A stretch of 64,000 bases of DNA from Ascaphus truei. Taxonomy: Eukaryota > Chordata > Amphibia > Anura > Ascaphidae. Position numbers and translations under genes: made by a program. The notes beneath the pieces were generated by a model. The model made no database searches. It was not told the DNA's origin and saw nothing but the letters and a program-made list of their open reading frames with translations. Positions within the stretch are counted from its first letter, which is position 1. Each line of letters begins with the position of its first letter. The stretch spans positions 20,074,782-20,138,781 of the forward strand of contig CM071579.1 of NCBI GenBank assembly GCA_036426205.1. Direction: 5' to 3'. Shown here in pieces: positions 34,401-43,480 of this stretch.

Positions 34401-36820
34401 AATTCTCTTCCCTAAGTTATGACCTGTCATGTAACTGTGTCATACGCCTAAAAGACCAAATATGGTAAACTGTGCATGCAATGTCTTGTGTATAATGTAT
34501 AACCCTATTCACCTAATGTAACCATGTATCTCATCATAACTCTGTGCCCAGGAGATACGTGAAAACGAGAGGTAACTCTGTATTACTTCCTGGTGACACA
34601 TTTTATAATAATTGTCCTGCCCCCCTACCCCCGGGTCCCCTTCTCCTGTGAGACCCTGGCCACTCAGCCCCCTGCAGGAACAGTGCTTGATTCTGTTATT
34701 TTTCCCTAGGTCGGAGAGATGAAAAGTTACTCGCAAGCTGTTACTGGAGTAAGTTCACTTCTGTCATTCTTGTGGTTGACTATAGAACGCGTGTTCAGTC
34801 AACTGTTCCACGCTACATGTAAACCTCAAGGGAAACAGTGTGCATGAGAAGCCGACTCTTCCTCACCCTATTCACGGCATAGTTTTGTAAACACATCCAG
34901 CGATTTCTCCGCGCCTGCAGTGACGCCCAAGATTTGTCCTTTCTTCTGAGTTTTTACTCTCTCCCTCTCAGTTTGTGGCCAGTATGCTGACGTATCCATT
35001 TCTTCTGGTTTCCAACCTTATGGCTGTGAATAACTGTGGGTAAGTATAACTGGATAAGTAACACCGGAGCTGGTGTCCAGAGCATTCAGAATGCTTTTTC
35101 TGACCCGAGGACCTCTTTCTTGGTTACAGGCTGGCTGGGGGATGCCTTCCCTACGCCCCAGCATATACTTCCTGGATAGACTGTTGGAGACAACTCAGCA
35201 GTGAGGTATTTATGCCCAGGAACGTTGTGCATGAAAATGATTCCAACAAGCACATCACAAAGTAGAGGAAAAGATGCTTTGAGATTATCCCCATCGCTGG
35301 CAGAAAGGGTTACGGAGATTGCATTTTTGGGGTTCAATGTAGCTGTTGGGTCGTTCGAATAGTGTTCGTGGAGCGGCAAGTTGGAATCCGGACTGAAGAG
35401 TATCGATGAGGGGATCTGAAGAGCAAATCTAGCACGTGGTTATAGATCAGCGATTTGGATGCATGTGAGAGAAGGGAAAAGGGGTCTTCTTCAGGATTAG
35501 GAGACGGGTTACATGGACAAGCTTGGAAGGAATACCCGAACCGGAGATAGAAGTTGGAGATTAAGGTAGTGGATCAGATGTAAGTGAATGGGGTAGAGAG
35601 GGCCTATTGTAGGAAACAGAGAAGGCTGGGGACTTCTTTCTTGGTCTTTGTAGAGCATTTGAGAGCTGCTTAGCAAGGCCTGGCAATAATATTTGCAGTT
35701 GAATGTCATCCGTTCTGTCTCTACTTCTTGAACATGAAGGCAGAGAGAAAAGCTGGTGTCCGTGAGCCAGTAAGAGAAATGGAAAGTATTGAGGGATTCA
35801 AGTGAAGCTAATTATTTGTTGTGTGAGGGACACGGCAGTGTTGTAGGAAGAGAGACTTTTATGTTATGGTGAATCTGCTTTTAGAGGGTGATTTCCACAT
35901 GTGATGTTCTAGCAATGTGGGAGTGCTTTTTGGGTGGTAGGAGGGTAAACTGCTATGCCAAGGTTGTCTTAAGAGGATGATAGCTGCAAGTGGTGGCACT
36001 AATGGTTTATTCTCAGTTACATCCGCTCATAAATTATTATGCATGTGGTTAAAGAGGCAGGAAATTGGACGGAATCTGGCACAAGCAGGTTACAAGATAT
36101 ATTTGAGGAAGTTGTAGTTGGAGGAACCGTAACAGTGGGAAACGGGAAGCGGTGTCCATTGGAGAGAGGGTAGGGCATGTCGGAGATGTTTTACAGAGCA
36201 GATGCACTGGGGTTGTCAGAAATGTTTGTCCACTAAAATTCGAGTAGAGATGTCGCGTGAGAGGAAGTGGGAAGAATCGAACAATATTTGAGGGTTGCGC
36301 TAGGGGCATGAAAGATACTGTGTGATCACCTGGCTTGAAGGAGTGCCCACTTTCATGCTGCCTCTCATCCATGGATGGTTAGAGAGCGAGACCGGAGCGG
36401 GGTATGTCCTACTGTACGTTTATCGCAGACAGGCCATCCCACAGCTAGCAAGAAATAAGGTTGGGGGGTGTTTCCGGTGTGAAGATGGGGGGCTGTAATG
36501 GTGGCCGGAGTGGGCATGGAATGCAGATAGAGGCCAGGAGTCTCCTAACTTGATGTAAGAAGAAAGCTGGGCTAAGAAGGTGTCAGTCAGGGCAACGGAA
36601 TGGGGGGGGGGTTGCAGCGGAGCCGTGTATATGAGAAGTGTTGGTGTTAAGTAGGTTCCGGTGTAGAAATAAGAGAGGACACAGTGCCCAGTGCTGTACA
36701 CTTGTACTCAGACAATGTTTCTTTTGATTTCAGGGTAACATCAATCGGGGGAACAGCCTGTTTTTCCGGAAGGTGCCAGCAGGGAAGACCTACATTTGGG
36801 AACAGAAGAGATTTTGTTAA
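16898..36820 (+). CDS. MTCH2: MTCH2 (mitochondrial carrier homolog 2), complete, 13 coding exons
   Basis: MTCH2 is a divergent SLC25-fold protein of the mitochondrial outer membrane. It inserts tail-anchored proteins, serves as the tBID receptor and influences lipid balance and apoptosis. The exons are 16898-16984, 23783-23867, 24299-24405, 24573-24599, 31225-31281, 32589-32646, 33404-33455, 33565-33627, 34263-34356, 34710-34748, 34972-35039, 35130-35205 and 36734-36820. All junctions are GT-AG and in phase, giving 299 codons (human 303). Blocks matching human as recalled include [91 protein letters not shown] and [11 protein letters not shown]. The linker (residues about 94-121) and the last seven residues are the most divergent parts. 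Introns 1, 4 and 12 are large; intron 1 hosts the antisense phospholipase gene and intron 4 a 4.4-kb satellite. Confidence 0.97.
17024..17475 (+). repeat. 35-bp minisatellite in MTCH2 intron 1
   Basis: About 13 units of a GGTAGGGGTCAGTGAGGTGG plus GGCCAGCCTGGCAGA type repeat, starting 40 bp after the exon 1 donor. Some units lack blocks, as expected for slippage. Confidence 0.9.
17476..18254. other. MTCH2 intron 1, no feature recognised
   Basis: Non-repetitive to the eye. Short open frames on both strands (17600-17887, 17815-18178) show no recognisable protein features. The stretch 17580-17960 may be an old dispersed repeat. Confidence 0.5.
18255..18615 (+). repeat. Degenerate minisatellite rich in CCTAACCCTAA
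   Basis: Variants of TAACCCTAATATCCAGCCT and CTAACATGCCAGCCTAACCC repeat irregularly. It looks telomere-like at 6-bp scale, but the interspersed CCAGCC blocks show it is an ordinary minisatellite. Confidence 0.8.
18616..20759. other. MTCH2 intron 1, unannotated unique-looking DNA
   Basis: No exon, RNA gene or clear mobile element recognised. TTTATT at 20312-20317 is AATAAA on the minus strand, about 445 bp beyond the phospholipase stop, and may be its poly(A) signal. Confidence 0.4.
20760..21398 (-). CDS. Secreted phospholipase A2-like protein, single coding exon
   Basis: This 212-residue protein has a signal peptide (about 1-23, hydrophobic core [16 protein letters not shown]) and a dibasic RQKR (29-32) that may be a propeptide cleavage site. 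A classical secreted PLA2 domain follows: calcium loop [11 protein letters not shown] (58-68), active site CCFLHDCCY with His-81/Asp-82, and ACECD with the catalytic-network Asp-128, plus many paired cysteines. All catalytic residues are present, so calcium-dependent sn-2 phospholipid hydrolysis is predicted. A basic and then hydrophilic tail of about 70 residues with an NVT glycosylation site extends past the usual PLA2 end. Such genes normally have about four coding exons; this one is uninterrupted and sits antisense in MTCH2 intron 1, which suggests a retrocopy. A TCCGCAG acceptor at 21432 hints at a 5' non-coding exon. The subgroup is uncertain. Confidence 0.88.
   Translation of the reverse strand: MKKAVIFILACALLLQLALICNCTHGFTRQKRGVLDMVATLWCYRERLKVPLFGINLYGCYCGTGGSGVAVDAVDRCCFLHDCCYYHSRVSLKCHSKVKWQLYHYSCDGSQTRCTSSGVCGRMACECDKLFAECLTRARPRRKHFFYNRRDLCPGTKDTCPAGFPNVTEILHWTHNPSHSQVMVTGPSENQEDHRKVKTNEQDKPGTEGQGF
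21432..22535. other. MTCH2 intron 1 between PLA2-like gene and GC-rich element
   Basis: This stretch would hold the phospholipase gene promoter and any 5' exon, but no TATA box or exon could be fixed. Region 22150-22450 looks like an old dispersed repeat. G and T runs occur at 22495-22508 and 22100-22114. Confidence 0.4.
22536..22930. repeat. GC-rich dispersed element with CCAAT palindrome
   Basis: CpG-rich block beginning near AAGGCTGCGGTCCCAGTC. It contains an imperfect palindrome GGTTC(13 nt)GAACC at 22734-22756 that also occurs at 9934-9956 and 31580-31602. A C-run (22877-22901) follows. It resembles a non-autonomous DNA element family rather than a CpG-island promoter. Confidence 0.6.
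22980..23260 (+). repeat. Dispersed repeat, partner of 43190-43480
   Basis: CCCAGCAGTGCAAGAT, TTGCAACACTTTCCT, CCCAGCAGTTTGAGCTGCAA and ATTGTAGCTGCTGA recur in the same order, reverse-complemented, at 43190-43480. Type unknown; it may be an old DNA transposon. Confidence 0.7.
23487..23674. mobile_element. Palindromic hAT-like MITE, copy D (MTCH2 intron 1)
   Basis: Inverted arms contain TCAGGTTTTCAGGATATCCC and its complement, with ends CAGGGGTG and ACCCTG. Flanked by 8-bp direct repeats CCTTAAGG (23479-23486) and CCCTAAGG (23675-23682). It lies 108 bp upstream of MTCH2 exon 2. Confidence 0.8.
23783..23867 (+). CDS. MTCH2: MTCH2 exon 2
   Basis: Bounded by TTTCAG| and TACG|GTGAGC; encodes [13 protein letters not shown], then [15 protein letters not shown]. 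Ends in phase 1. Confidence 0.96.
24299..24405 (+). CDS. MTCH2: MTCH2 exon 3
   Basis: Bounded by CTGTAG| and TTGCAG|GTGAGT; encodes [19 protein letters not shown], then [16 protein letters not shown]. Confidence 0.96.
24573..24599 (+). CDS. MTCH2: MTCH2 exon 4, 27-bp microexon
   Basis: Nine codons (HYQELEQPE) between CCCTAG| and GAG|GTAGGT. HYQE matches the start of the human linker; the phase is 0 on both sides. Confidence 0.88.
24697..24814 (+). repeat. Left fragment of the 38/49-bp satellite
   Basis: Units such as GTGTGCTGGCTGGATGTGAG match the array at 26586-30990. The two parts are separated by an LTR-like insertion. Confidence 0.8.
24815..26581. mobile_element. LTR-like insertion (possible solo LTR) inside satellite
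   Basis: The 1,767-bp insert begins TGTCAGGGGAG and ends CCGTCA (TG...CA). It is flanked by 5-bp direct repeats GTGTT at 24810-24814 and 26582-26586, and removing it restores a normal satellite unit. AATAAA-type motifs occur near 24860-24880. No gag, pol or env coding is visible, so a solo LTR or non-autonomous element is the best reading. Confidence 0.6.
26586..30990 (+). repeat. 38/49-bp satellite in MTCH2 intron 4
   Basis: Core unit is GTGCTGGCTGGATG plus a GTTTGGTTGCGT tail, 38 bp, with a longer class of about 49 bp carrying TTGTTGCGG. Units are clean at the right border (30110-30990) but full of single-base indels inside. Long frames that cross it on both strands are not genes. Confidence 0.93.
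30996..31065 (+). mobile_element. Half copy of the palindromic hAT-like MITE
   Basis: GAGCCACCTGTGCTGA, GGATATCCTGAAAACCTG and GGACTGGAGTTGCCCA match the right arm of the MITE; the left arm is replaced by the satellite border. Confidence 0.7.
31225..31281 (+). CDS. MTCH2: MTCH2 exon 5
   Basis: Bounded by GTTTAG| and AAAGAG|GTAAAG; encodes [19 protein letters not shown], matching human SSSFDHVIKE at its end. Confidence 0.93.
31315..31451 (+). repeat. (TG)n microsatellite in MTCH2 intron 5
   Basis: About 137 bp of nearly pure TG, interrupted at 31394 and 31405, starting about 30 bp after the exon 5 donor. Confidence 0.97.
31476..31785 (+). repeat. GC-rich dispersed element, copy in MTCH2 intron 5
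   Basis: Begins TTAGGCTGCGGCCAC and ends CCTGGCCTTAGA. Its middle carries GTGACGTCACCCGG and the GGTTC(13 nt)GAACC palindrome at 31580-31602. Related to 9815-10095, 22536-22930 and 41325-41800. Confidence 0.6.
31815..32345 (+). repeat. Dispersed repeat with GGGAGCTTACACTCTAGAGG core
   Basis: The block includes ACAAAGTTATGTAAATGACA, GGGAGCTTACACTC and AAAAGCTGAGTTTTCATGG. The shorter core recurs at 53890-53935 and 63155-63175. Open frames inside are incidental. Confidence 0.6.
32589..32646 (+). CDS. MTCH2: MTCH2 exon 6
   Basis: Bounded by TTCCCAG| and CACG|GTATGT; encodes [19 protein letters not shown], identical to human as recalled. Confidence 0.97.
32647..33403. repeat. MTCH2 intron 6 with hairpin element 32995-33300
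   Basis: GCTCCGGGGAACCCCTTGCT then TCCCGAGATACTT (33058-33093) pairs with AAGTATCTCGGGAAGCAGGG then GGTCCCCGGAGC (33225-33262). This is a palindromic MITE-like element. The rest of the intron shows nothing. Confidence 0.6.
33404..33455 (+). CDS. MTCH2: MTCH2 exon 7
   Basis: Bounded by CTTGCAG| and TATAA|GTATGT; encodes [16 protein letters not shown]. Confidence 0.95.
33565..33627 (+). CDS. MTCH2: MTCH2 exon 8
   Basis: Bounded by TTCACAG| and TTCGC|GTACGT; encodes [20 protein letters not shown], matching human DSIITIYREEGILGFFA. Confidence 0.94.
33628..34262. other. MTCH2 intron 8, nothing recognised
   Basis: AT-rich after 33830; no repeat or exon signal seen. Confidence 0.5.
34263..34356 (+). 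CDS. MTCH2: MTCH2 exon 9
   Basis: Bounded by CTTCAG| and CGGG|GTAAGA; encodes [17 protein letters not shown], then [14 protein letters not shown]. Confidence 0.96.
34710..34748 (+). CDS. MTCH2: MTCH2 exon 10
   Basis: Bounded by CCCTAG| and TGGA|GTAAGT; encodes [13 protein letters not shown]. It is a little shorter than the human counterpart ([16 protein letters not shown]). Confidence 0.95.
34972..35039 (+). CDS. MTCH2: MTCH2 exon 11
   Basis: Bounded by TCTCAG| and TGTGG|GTAAGT; encodes [15 protein letters not shown], then LMAVNNC. Confidence 0.96.
35130..35205 (+). CDS. MTCH2: MTCH2 exon 12
   Basis: Bounded by TTACAG| and GTGAG|GTATTT; encodes [18 protein letters not shown], then WRQLSSE. 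Confidence 0.95.
35206..36733. other. MTCH2 intron 12, probable old dispersed repeat
   Basis: This 1.5-kb intron has long minus-strand open stretches (36049-36372, 36420-36701) without recognised domains, and unusually even A+G-rich plus-strand composition from 35270 to 36660. It may be a decayed retroelement in minus orientation. Confidence 0.3.
36734..36820 (+). CDS. MTCH2: MTCH2 exon 13 with stop
   Basis: It follows GATTTCAG| and encodes [18 protein letters not shown], then [10 protein letters not shown] and TAA (36818-36820). The human C-terminus differs after KTY. A T-rich tract follows in the 3'UTR at about 36930; I could not fix a poly(A) site. Confidence 0.95.
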   Translation, partial: GNINRGNSLFFRKVPAGKTYIWEQKRFC

Positions 36821-37582
36821 AGTGAGCGAGCAGCAGCAGGATCGCCGCCTGCACCTGTCGCTGCTCATTTCCGGGGAGAAATAGGAGAGAATGTTCATTT
36901 GTACACCTTTTGTTTACAATAATGTACGACACTTTTTTTTTTTTTTTTTTTTTTAATAATCATTTGTTCTTGAAAACGCGGCTGTGCACAATTTGTTTTT
37001 TTAAATGCTGAAGGACACCCCGAAATATGACCAATGTTCTGCTCCTTTAACGCTTCAGTTGCCGGAAGCTGCAGCACCTTACAGAGCAGTAGGCCGCAGG
37101 CGTCACTGGCAGCACAAGGGTTAAGCATGTTTAAAAGACACAGAGCTCTATGTATCCAATGTAAATGCCAGGTTTTAATTTAAACGCGCGTCGCACCGGA
37201 AAATAACTGCGTCTGTGTAGTAAATCGTAGTTACGCCAGTTTTGCGGCGTGTGCTGTGAGGTGAGGGATTTCTGGGCGGAGTCTCATTTGCATATTGGCG
37301 CAGGTATCTGTATTAGGAGATGTGCGCTGCTTGAAGGTGAACAGATAGGGGGAGCGGGGGGAGAGTATAACTTCTTCAGGCAAACGCGCTGGCGTGGACC
37401 ATTTTCTTGATGCCTAGATCCCATACTGTCAGTCATTGAATCTATCTGTCCGCATTTGTACAGGTGGCACGAATAACACGTTGGGGAAAGCGGCAGGGAG
37501 GGCGTTAAACTGGCCACAAAAGTGTTTGGATATATGCACAGGAGCCCTGAGAATAAAAGATTCAAATCTTTCCTTGTCGTGT

Positions 37583-37585
<3 letters not shown>
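36821..37585 (+). other. MTCH2 3'UTR and downstream
   Basis: A T-run at 36931-36952 follows the stop. GAATAAAAG near 37551 is the first clear AATAAA on the plus strand, but it is too distant to assign with confidence. No other feature. Confidence 0.4.

Positions 37586-37632
<47 letters not shown>
37586..37632 (+). repeat. (CA)n microsatellite
   Basis: About 23 CA dinucleotides. Confidence 0.97.
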
Positions 37633-37633
<1 letters not shown>

Positions 37634-38586
37634 ACTTTAGAAAAGGTAGCTGGGTAACCAATTGCAGGCCGCTATCTCCCAGAATTCAGTAGCATAAAAA
37701 TACACAACAGGTCAATCTGAAATGTAATGTTAGGATGTCATCAATGTACAGCGCCTTTTATTAACCCTTTCAGTGCCATTGCTTTGTAATGTGTTGCTGG
37801 CAGCTAAGGGGTTTACAAGTAATAACTCCTTGCTGCTTACAGACGATCTCCTCCTCTCTCTGTTAGCTCTGTGGCTTCACGAATGCCTCCGTCCCTCCGG
37901 GGAAGCAGCATTTTGAAGGCAATCTTTTATCTCCCTGTACCTGTCGGGGAAGCATCCCTTGTTCCGTAGCGGGTTTGAGATGCTTAGTTTCCATGGTTAC
38001 TGTGCGGCTGGTTCTTATTAAGCCGCTGCTCTCGCTGGCTTGTGTTTTGGCGAGTCCGCCTGGGCTCCGGGATTTGGAACATCTCCAAGAGCCGTCCTGT
38101 GTTTATCTCTCATCGGCGGCGTGAGACTTTGTCAGGTTACTAGACCACCTTGTAAATACGTCATCCCCTGGGGATGGTGGGATTATGTACCAAGGGTTAT
38201 TTGTAGGTACAAGGAGCTGTGACATTGTGCAGGGGACATGATATACAGAGAGATGTCGATATGTGTGTGTATAGATATAAATGTCTCTGTGTGTAATTTT
38301 CAGCGGTTTACACATTCCTTGAGTTACATTCTCGACTTGGATAATGAGAACTTCTTTTTCATTCTTAGAATATGATCTTTGTTCAGGGCATCCTTTCTCC
38401 TAAGGTGCCCCATTTATGCACCATGTGCTGCACTTATCGCTGTATTATATTCTAACCCCCCTGTATTGTAAAGTGCCACACACATGCTTGAAAGATTAAT
38501 CATGGCCGGCGTGATGGCAGTGCCACTGCACTGAGACCCCGCTCTATCCCCCACCACGACAATTGAACCGATTTTAGCGCCGGGTG
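37633..38586. other. Intergenic DNA, nothing recognised
   Basis: No exon-like or repeat structure detected by eye. Confidence 0.4.
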
Positions 38587-38772
38587 CCTGTAACTCTTAC
38601 CGTCTCCGGTGGCATCCCCTCCTGCAACGTCCTGTCATCATGGCTCTGCGACGTCCACTGGCGGTGTGTTGCCGTGACAACACAATGACGCCACCACGCC
38701 ATTTGATGTCGCAGAGCCATGATGACGGGACGCTGCAGGAGGAGATGCTGCCGGAGAAGGTAAGAGCCCCGC
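38587..38772. mobile_element. Hairpin MITE-like palindrome
   Basis: CTTACCGTCTCCGGTGGCAT, CCCCTCCTGCAACGTCC and CATCATGGCTCTGCGACGTC pair with GATGTCGCAGAGCCATGATG, GGACGCTGCAGGAGG and TGCTGCCGGAGAAGGTAAG. The arms are about 65 bp around a 50-bp loop. Confidence 0.75.
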
Positions 38773-40695
38773 AAACATCCCAGCCGGCCCTGGTGAAAGT
38801 GTGTGCGCGCGTGCACATACGGCTCTTTCACTGTCACACACAGGAGAGGTACTCCCTACATCTGTCAGTGATCTCTCTGCGCGCGCTCCCGCTCTGCTCT
38901 CTGCGCTCGCTCGCATAGCATGTCACGGAATTAGCATACAGATTACAATGCATGGAACTATTATAGCATATAAGGGATAACGTGTACACAACATTAAATG
39001 AATTTCTGCTCAGGCGTGCGCATGCTGGCCTTTACTAATACAATTGCTTTGGAGTGACTTATGCCTGCAGGTCACATAATAGTGCAAAATACAGACCGTT
39101 CCCACACTACACTTCTAAGAGTTGGAGCCTGCGCCTTCACAATGCGTAACGCCTTCCAACAGGGTGCAGAGAAACATTAAACCCTTTTTTGTTTCATACC
39201 CTATTTGTGTAAAGTGATTAAACAAGTGCAGTTGTGGTTATGTGCGAGGGTGAAGGTGCTGCTTTTGACACAGCCATTTTATCCTCCCCAAATCCACCGA
39301 GGTAACAGAATAAATTAAAAAAAAAAAACATGATGTTCTAGCTGTATAACACTAATCAGGCCACGGCTGCGGTGGAAAGGAGAATAAAAAGCGATTAGGA
39401 TCACCATATATAGGTTTTCAGATCTGCTGTCAACCTATAAAGGGTTTCTTGATGGGTGTTTTTTTTTATCGCCAGCTGTTTATTTTAGTGATCTGCAGCC
39501 AGAACATGGTACGGAAAAACCCAATGAACAGAACCTTGCATTTTATCTCCGGTTTCGGGATTCATTTGGCCGAGACGTTGACATGGTTTCTCTTGGGTTT
39601 GCGCGCCGGTTGTGGGTGACCTTGCTACTAGAACACGTAGCCAGGTTTCCTGTCGCACTTTGTGCTGCTAACTAGTTGATTTGAAGGGGGATTTCAGCAG
39701 AGCCCCTTGGCTTGTGTTGGTCCGGGGGGACCCTTTACCCCCCTTCTCTGCCAGAGGGGCCAGCAAAGCAAAGGGATTCAAACAGCGGAATGGAAAACTC
39801 ACCGCCAAGGTAATTTATAAAGGGGTTTTGGAGTCAGGGGTTATGGTTAAGGGTTTTTGGGGTATGAGCTGAGATTATGGGTTTTAGGGTAATAGGCTGC
39901 GCTTATACAGACGGCGACATTTGCGGCCATTGCGATAGTTGTAACTTGTTTGGAGACGTCGCTGGCTACAAGGCCAGTGACATCAGCAAAGGAGAAGCTC
40001 TCTGATTGGCTGCAAGACAATCACATGTGGAGACCGTCTCTCCAAAAATCAAATACCACTAACTACCGCCCCCCTCCCCCAATACAGATAAAAATACAAC
40101 CCCAATAATAAAACGCTGCACCCGGTGCCGGGTCAGCAGCGGCGGAAGTCAGCTGGGCTAAGCTTCCGCCTCGCCGGCGTGAGAGGGAGGCCCGGCGCAC
40201 ACACGAGCAGCCATTGTGGGACTGGCAGCAACTGCTGTGACCTCCAGCCGGGCCTCTGCCACCGCCAGCCCCCCACAGTCCCTCCAGCCGCCGGGCTACC
40301 GCCACACCGGCCCCCCGCAGTTCCGCCGGGCCCCCGCCACCGCCCCCCCGTAGTCCTGCCAGCCGCTGGGCCACCGCCCCCCCCATCACCGGCCCCCACC
40401 ACACCGCCCTCCCCCCTGCCGCCACCAGCCCGACCTGTGATAATCCCCAAGGCAAGCCTGATTTGTATATGTATTGGGGGTGTATTTTATATATGTATTG
40501 GGGGGGAGTGAGGTATATTTGTAGATGTATTGGGGGGGAGTGGGGTATATTTGTAGATGTATTGGGGGGGGTATATTTGTAGATGTATTGGGGGGGAGTG
40601 GGGTATATTTGTAGATGTATTGGGGGGTGGGGTGTGTTTTTGTATGTATTGGGGGGTTAAGTAAAAGTTGCGCGCTAAAAAAATATTTCTGTGAT
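38773..40695. other. Intergenic DNA with GC-rich element and 30-36-bp repeats
   Basis: A GC-rich dispersed element begins near 39890. The block 40125-40440 is proline-codon-like CCGCC-rich sequence. TATTTGTAGATGTATTGGGG repeats about five times at 40480-40640. No gene is supported. Confidence 0.45.
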
Positions 40696-40774
40696 AGGTG
40701 CGCTATGGATTGGGGGGGGGGGTCTGCTCCTTTCATTTGTCCTGGGCCCCATGATTTCTGTTGGCGGCTCTGAT

Positions 40775-41115
40775 CTCATACACACAATCACACTCCCACA
40801 CACACACACACAATCCCCCCCACACACACAATCCATCCCACACACACCCATAATCCCCCCCCCACACACAATCACTCAATCTCACGCACAATCCCCCCCC
40901 CCACACACACACACAATCACTCAATCACACACACACAGTCCCCCCATACACACACACAATCACTCACACACAATCGCACACACACAATCCCCCCTCCCAC
41001 ACACACACACATTCACACAATCCCACACAATCAATCACACACAAATACACACACTCCCACACACACACACACACAATCCCCCCTCACACACACACACACA
41101 CCCCTCTCCCTGCAC
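40775..41115 (+). repeat. (CACACA/TCCCCC)n low-complexity tract
   Basis: Irregular CACACACAATCCCCCC units over about 340 bp. Confidence 0.9.
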
Positions 41116-41324
41116 TCGCACACAGACACATTTCCCTTCTCCCTGCATCAGATTAGAAGCTATCTGATTGGTTACAGCCTGTCACATTAGGAGACCGTCT
41201 CTGTAAAAATCAAATTCTACTGACTACAGAGATTCATGTCTCTCCGTCGCCCCTACTATAAGCGCATGCTACAGATTCAATGCATTTGTTTTGAAGTGAC
41301 GGCGCCGGCACTAAAAGCGCAGCC

Positions 41325-41805
41325 TAAGGCTAAGGCCCCGCTCCCTCAGTCAGCGCGCCCACACTGCTGACAGGCGGCGCGCTGACAGGCACAGACCGCG
41401 ATATGCAGTCTGTAGGGAGCCAAGTGGGAGGGGGGGGCGTGGTTTGAGCAGAGGGACCCGCTACTCCCCCCCTCCCCCTCCCTCCACGGGCTCGGTCTCC
41501 CGACACACACACACACGGTCTCCGACACACACACGGTCTCCTTACAGACACACACCACCCCCTGCCTTGTGTAGGAAGCTGTCTGACAGCTCCCGCCGCT
41601 GATAGGCTCATCAGCGCACCACGTGCCGCGCCACCGCTCGGGATCACAATTTTCTTGCATCCCCTGGCGGCTGACGCGTCACAGCGCGTAGTGAGCCGTG
41701 CAGCGAGGGGGGACTGGGACCGGCTCTGAAGGATTCCCCTGCTGGTGGGGAACGCTCACGCGGCCGCCCGCGCCGCCGGGCGCAGCGGTTCCCAGCCCTA
41801 AGGCA
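41325..41805. repeat. GC-rich dispersed element
   Basis: Opens CTAAGGCTAAGGCCCCGCTC and closes GGTTCCCAGCCCTAAGG; inside is a purine/pyrimidine-skewed and CACA-rich stretch. Family resemblance to 31476-31785. Confidence 0.5.
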
Positions 41806-43189
41806 TTAAGGTTTAGCTTTTTAGGGTAAGATCTTACGGCTAGGGATTTTAGGGTGAAAATTAGCGTTGACTTTCAGAATTAAGGTTAGTGTTTTAGGGT
41901 TAGGATTTAACGCTAGGGTTTTTTGGGGTGGAAGTTACCTTTGCGGCGAGTCGGCCAGTAGTGAATTCCCCATTGGCGGCTGATCGGTGGGGGGGACTTT
42001 TAAAGCGATTATCCCAGTTCTGTCTTTACACCGGCACGAGGTTTGGGATTAGGAAGATTCATTCACCGTAGGCTTTCCTTGATGTAATTGAACTAACGAC
42101 ATACCTCTGGATTATCCGCATGGTGATTCAATTAATACATGCCCCGCGCCCCCCCTAATAAAAAACCTCTTGCTTTTCAGTGTACTGCAGGGTCCTTTGG
42201 CAATTAAATGGTTAAAACATTGCTGTTTTTGTTTTTACCCCTTTTAAGAGCTATATTGTACAATCCAGCCTCCTCTTTCTTTTTTTTTAAACTATTGATT
42301 TGATCACAGAATTCAAACCGCGGATTGCTGGGGTGAATCGGACTATATTTAGTCCTGGAACTCCCCCCCCCCCCCTTTGTTACTGCGATACTTCCCAGTT
42401 TCGTTGCCGCTGTACCCCCCCTGTTTACGGGGAATCGCAACGGTCACTGCATCTCACGGGGGGGGGGGGGTCACTCGGGCTCATAGGAAGGATGCAGCTC
42501 CTTAGTGAGCGGCCATTTCAATGGCAATGAGGGAACGGCGGTAATTAAACCGGTATCCCAGGAACCGCAGGCCCCCTCCGGAGCCAGAAATAGTGCGCCC
42601 TCCTCATTCAGATAATGAACAAATAATAATGATCAATGGCTAAATGAGGTGAAATTGCTGCTTTAAATATTCCATGGAGTTCGTTCCCCCCCCCCCCCTT
42701 TCAGCAAACCCATTAGGGTGGGACATTAATAGACGGAGAGAATGTGGCGTGTATGGCATATTACGGGTTTCCCCCTCCATGCCATAAAGCAGCAATCCCC
42801 CCAGAAGCTGCCATGAGTTTAACTCCTATAATGTTAGTGTGTCTCCGCTTGAGTATGGTCTGTGTGTTGGGTTTTTTCGGGCTCCGGGGAGAACACCATT
42901 TTAGGCTCCCAGACACTTGATATTTCAAATGCTTACATTCTCTCTCCGCCCCCCCCCCCCCCCCCCACCGAACATAAGCATCGGATTCTTAAAATAAAAA
43001 CCGCGTTGGAAAGGAACGAGAAGAGAGCTCTAAAAATATAGCATAATAAAACGCCCCGAAAAAAAAGGCCATGAGTGTGGGCTGCAGCTCTAACAAACAC
43101 TGTTTTAAAGGAATTCCTAAACCCAGCGGCACTTAAAACAAAAAAGTCTTTTTTTTTTTTTTTTAATAAATATATGCAGCCTTTGGTTA
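41806..43189. other. Intergenic DNA with homopolymer runs
   Basis: C or G runs at 42362-42375, 42459-42470, 42687-42699 and 42951-42966; otherwise nothing recognised. Confidence 0.4.
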
Positions 43190-43480
43190 CCTTTATTGAA
43201 AACTAATTACCTAAGCTGCCGAACGATTAGTTCTCCCATAATCGATCAGGAAAGATCCTGCTTCCCAGGGTTCACTAAATGGCTGCCTTCCAGTCAGTGT
43301 AATTCAGCAGCTACAATGTATTCTTACATTACTAAGGTATTGTTGTTACAGTTTGCAGCTCAAACTGCTGGGAATATTGGCAACATAGATCACAAACAGG
43401 AAAGTGTTGCAAAGATCTTGCACTGCTGGGGAGGTGGGCTGAAGCCTGCTATAGAAATCCAAGCATGCTTATTATATTAA
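43190..43480 (-). repeat. Dispersed repeat, inverted partner of 22980-23260
   Basis: Matches the MTCH2 intron 1 copy in reverse complement over about 200 bp, with moderate divergence. Confidence 0.7.

Noticed and set aside
34552..34573. Extra 22-bp MTCH2 exon between exons 9 and 10 (CCCAG|GAGATA...GAGAG|GTAACT)
   Set aside because: It would break the frame between exons 9 and 10, which join perfectly in phase without it.
40063..40511. Proline- or glycine-rich protein frames on both strands
   Set aside because: Low-complexity CCGCC-rich DNA with mutually overlapping frames and no recognisable motif or splice context.
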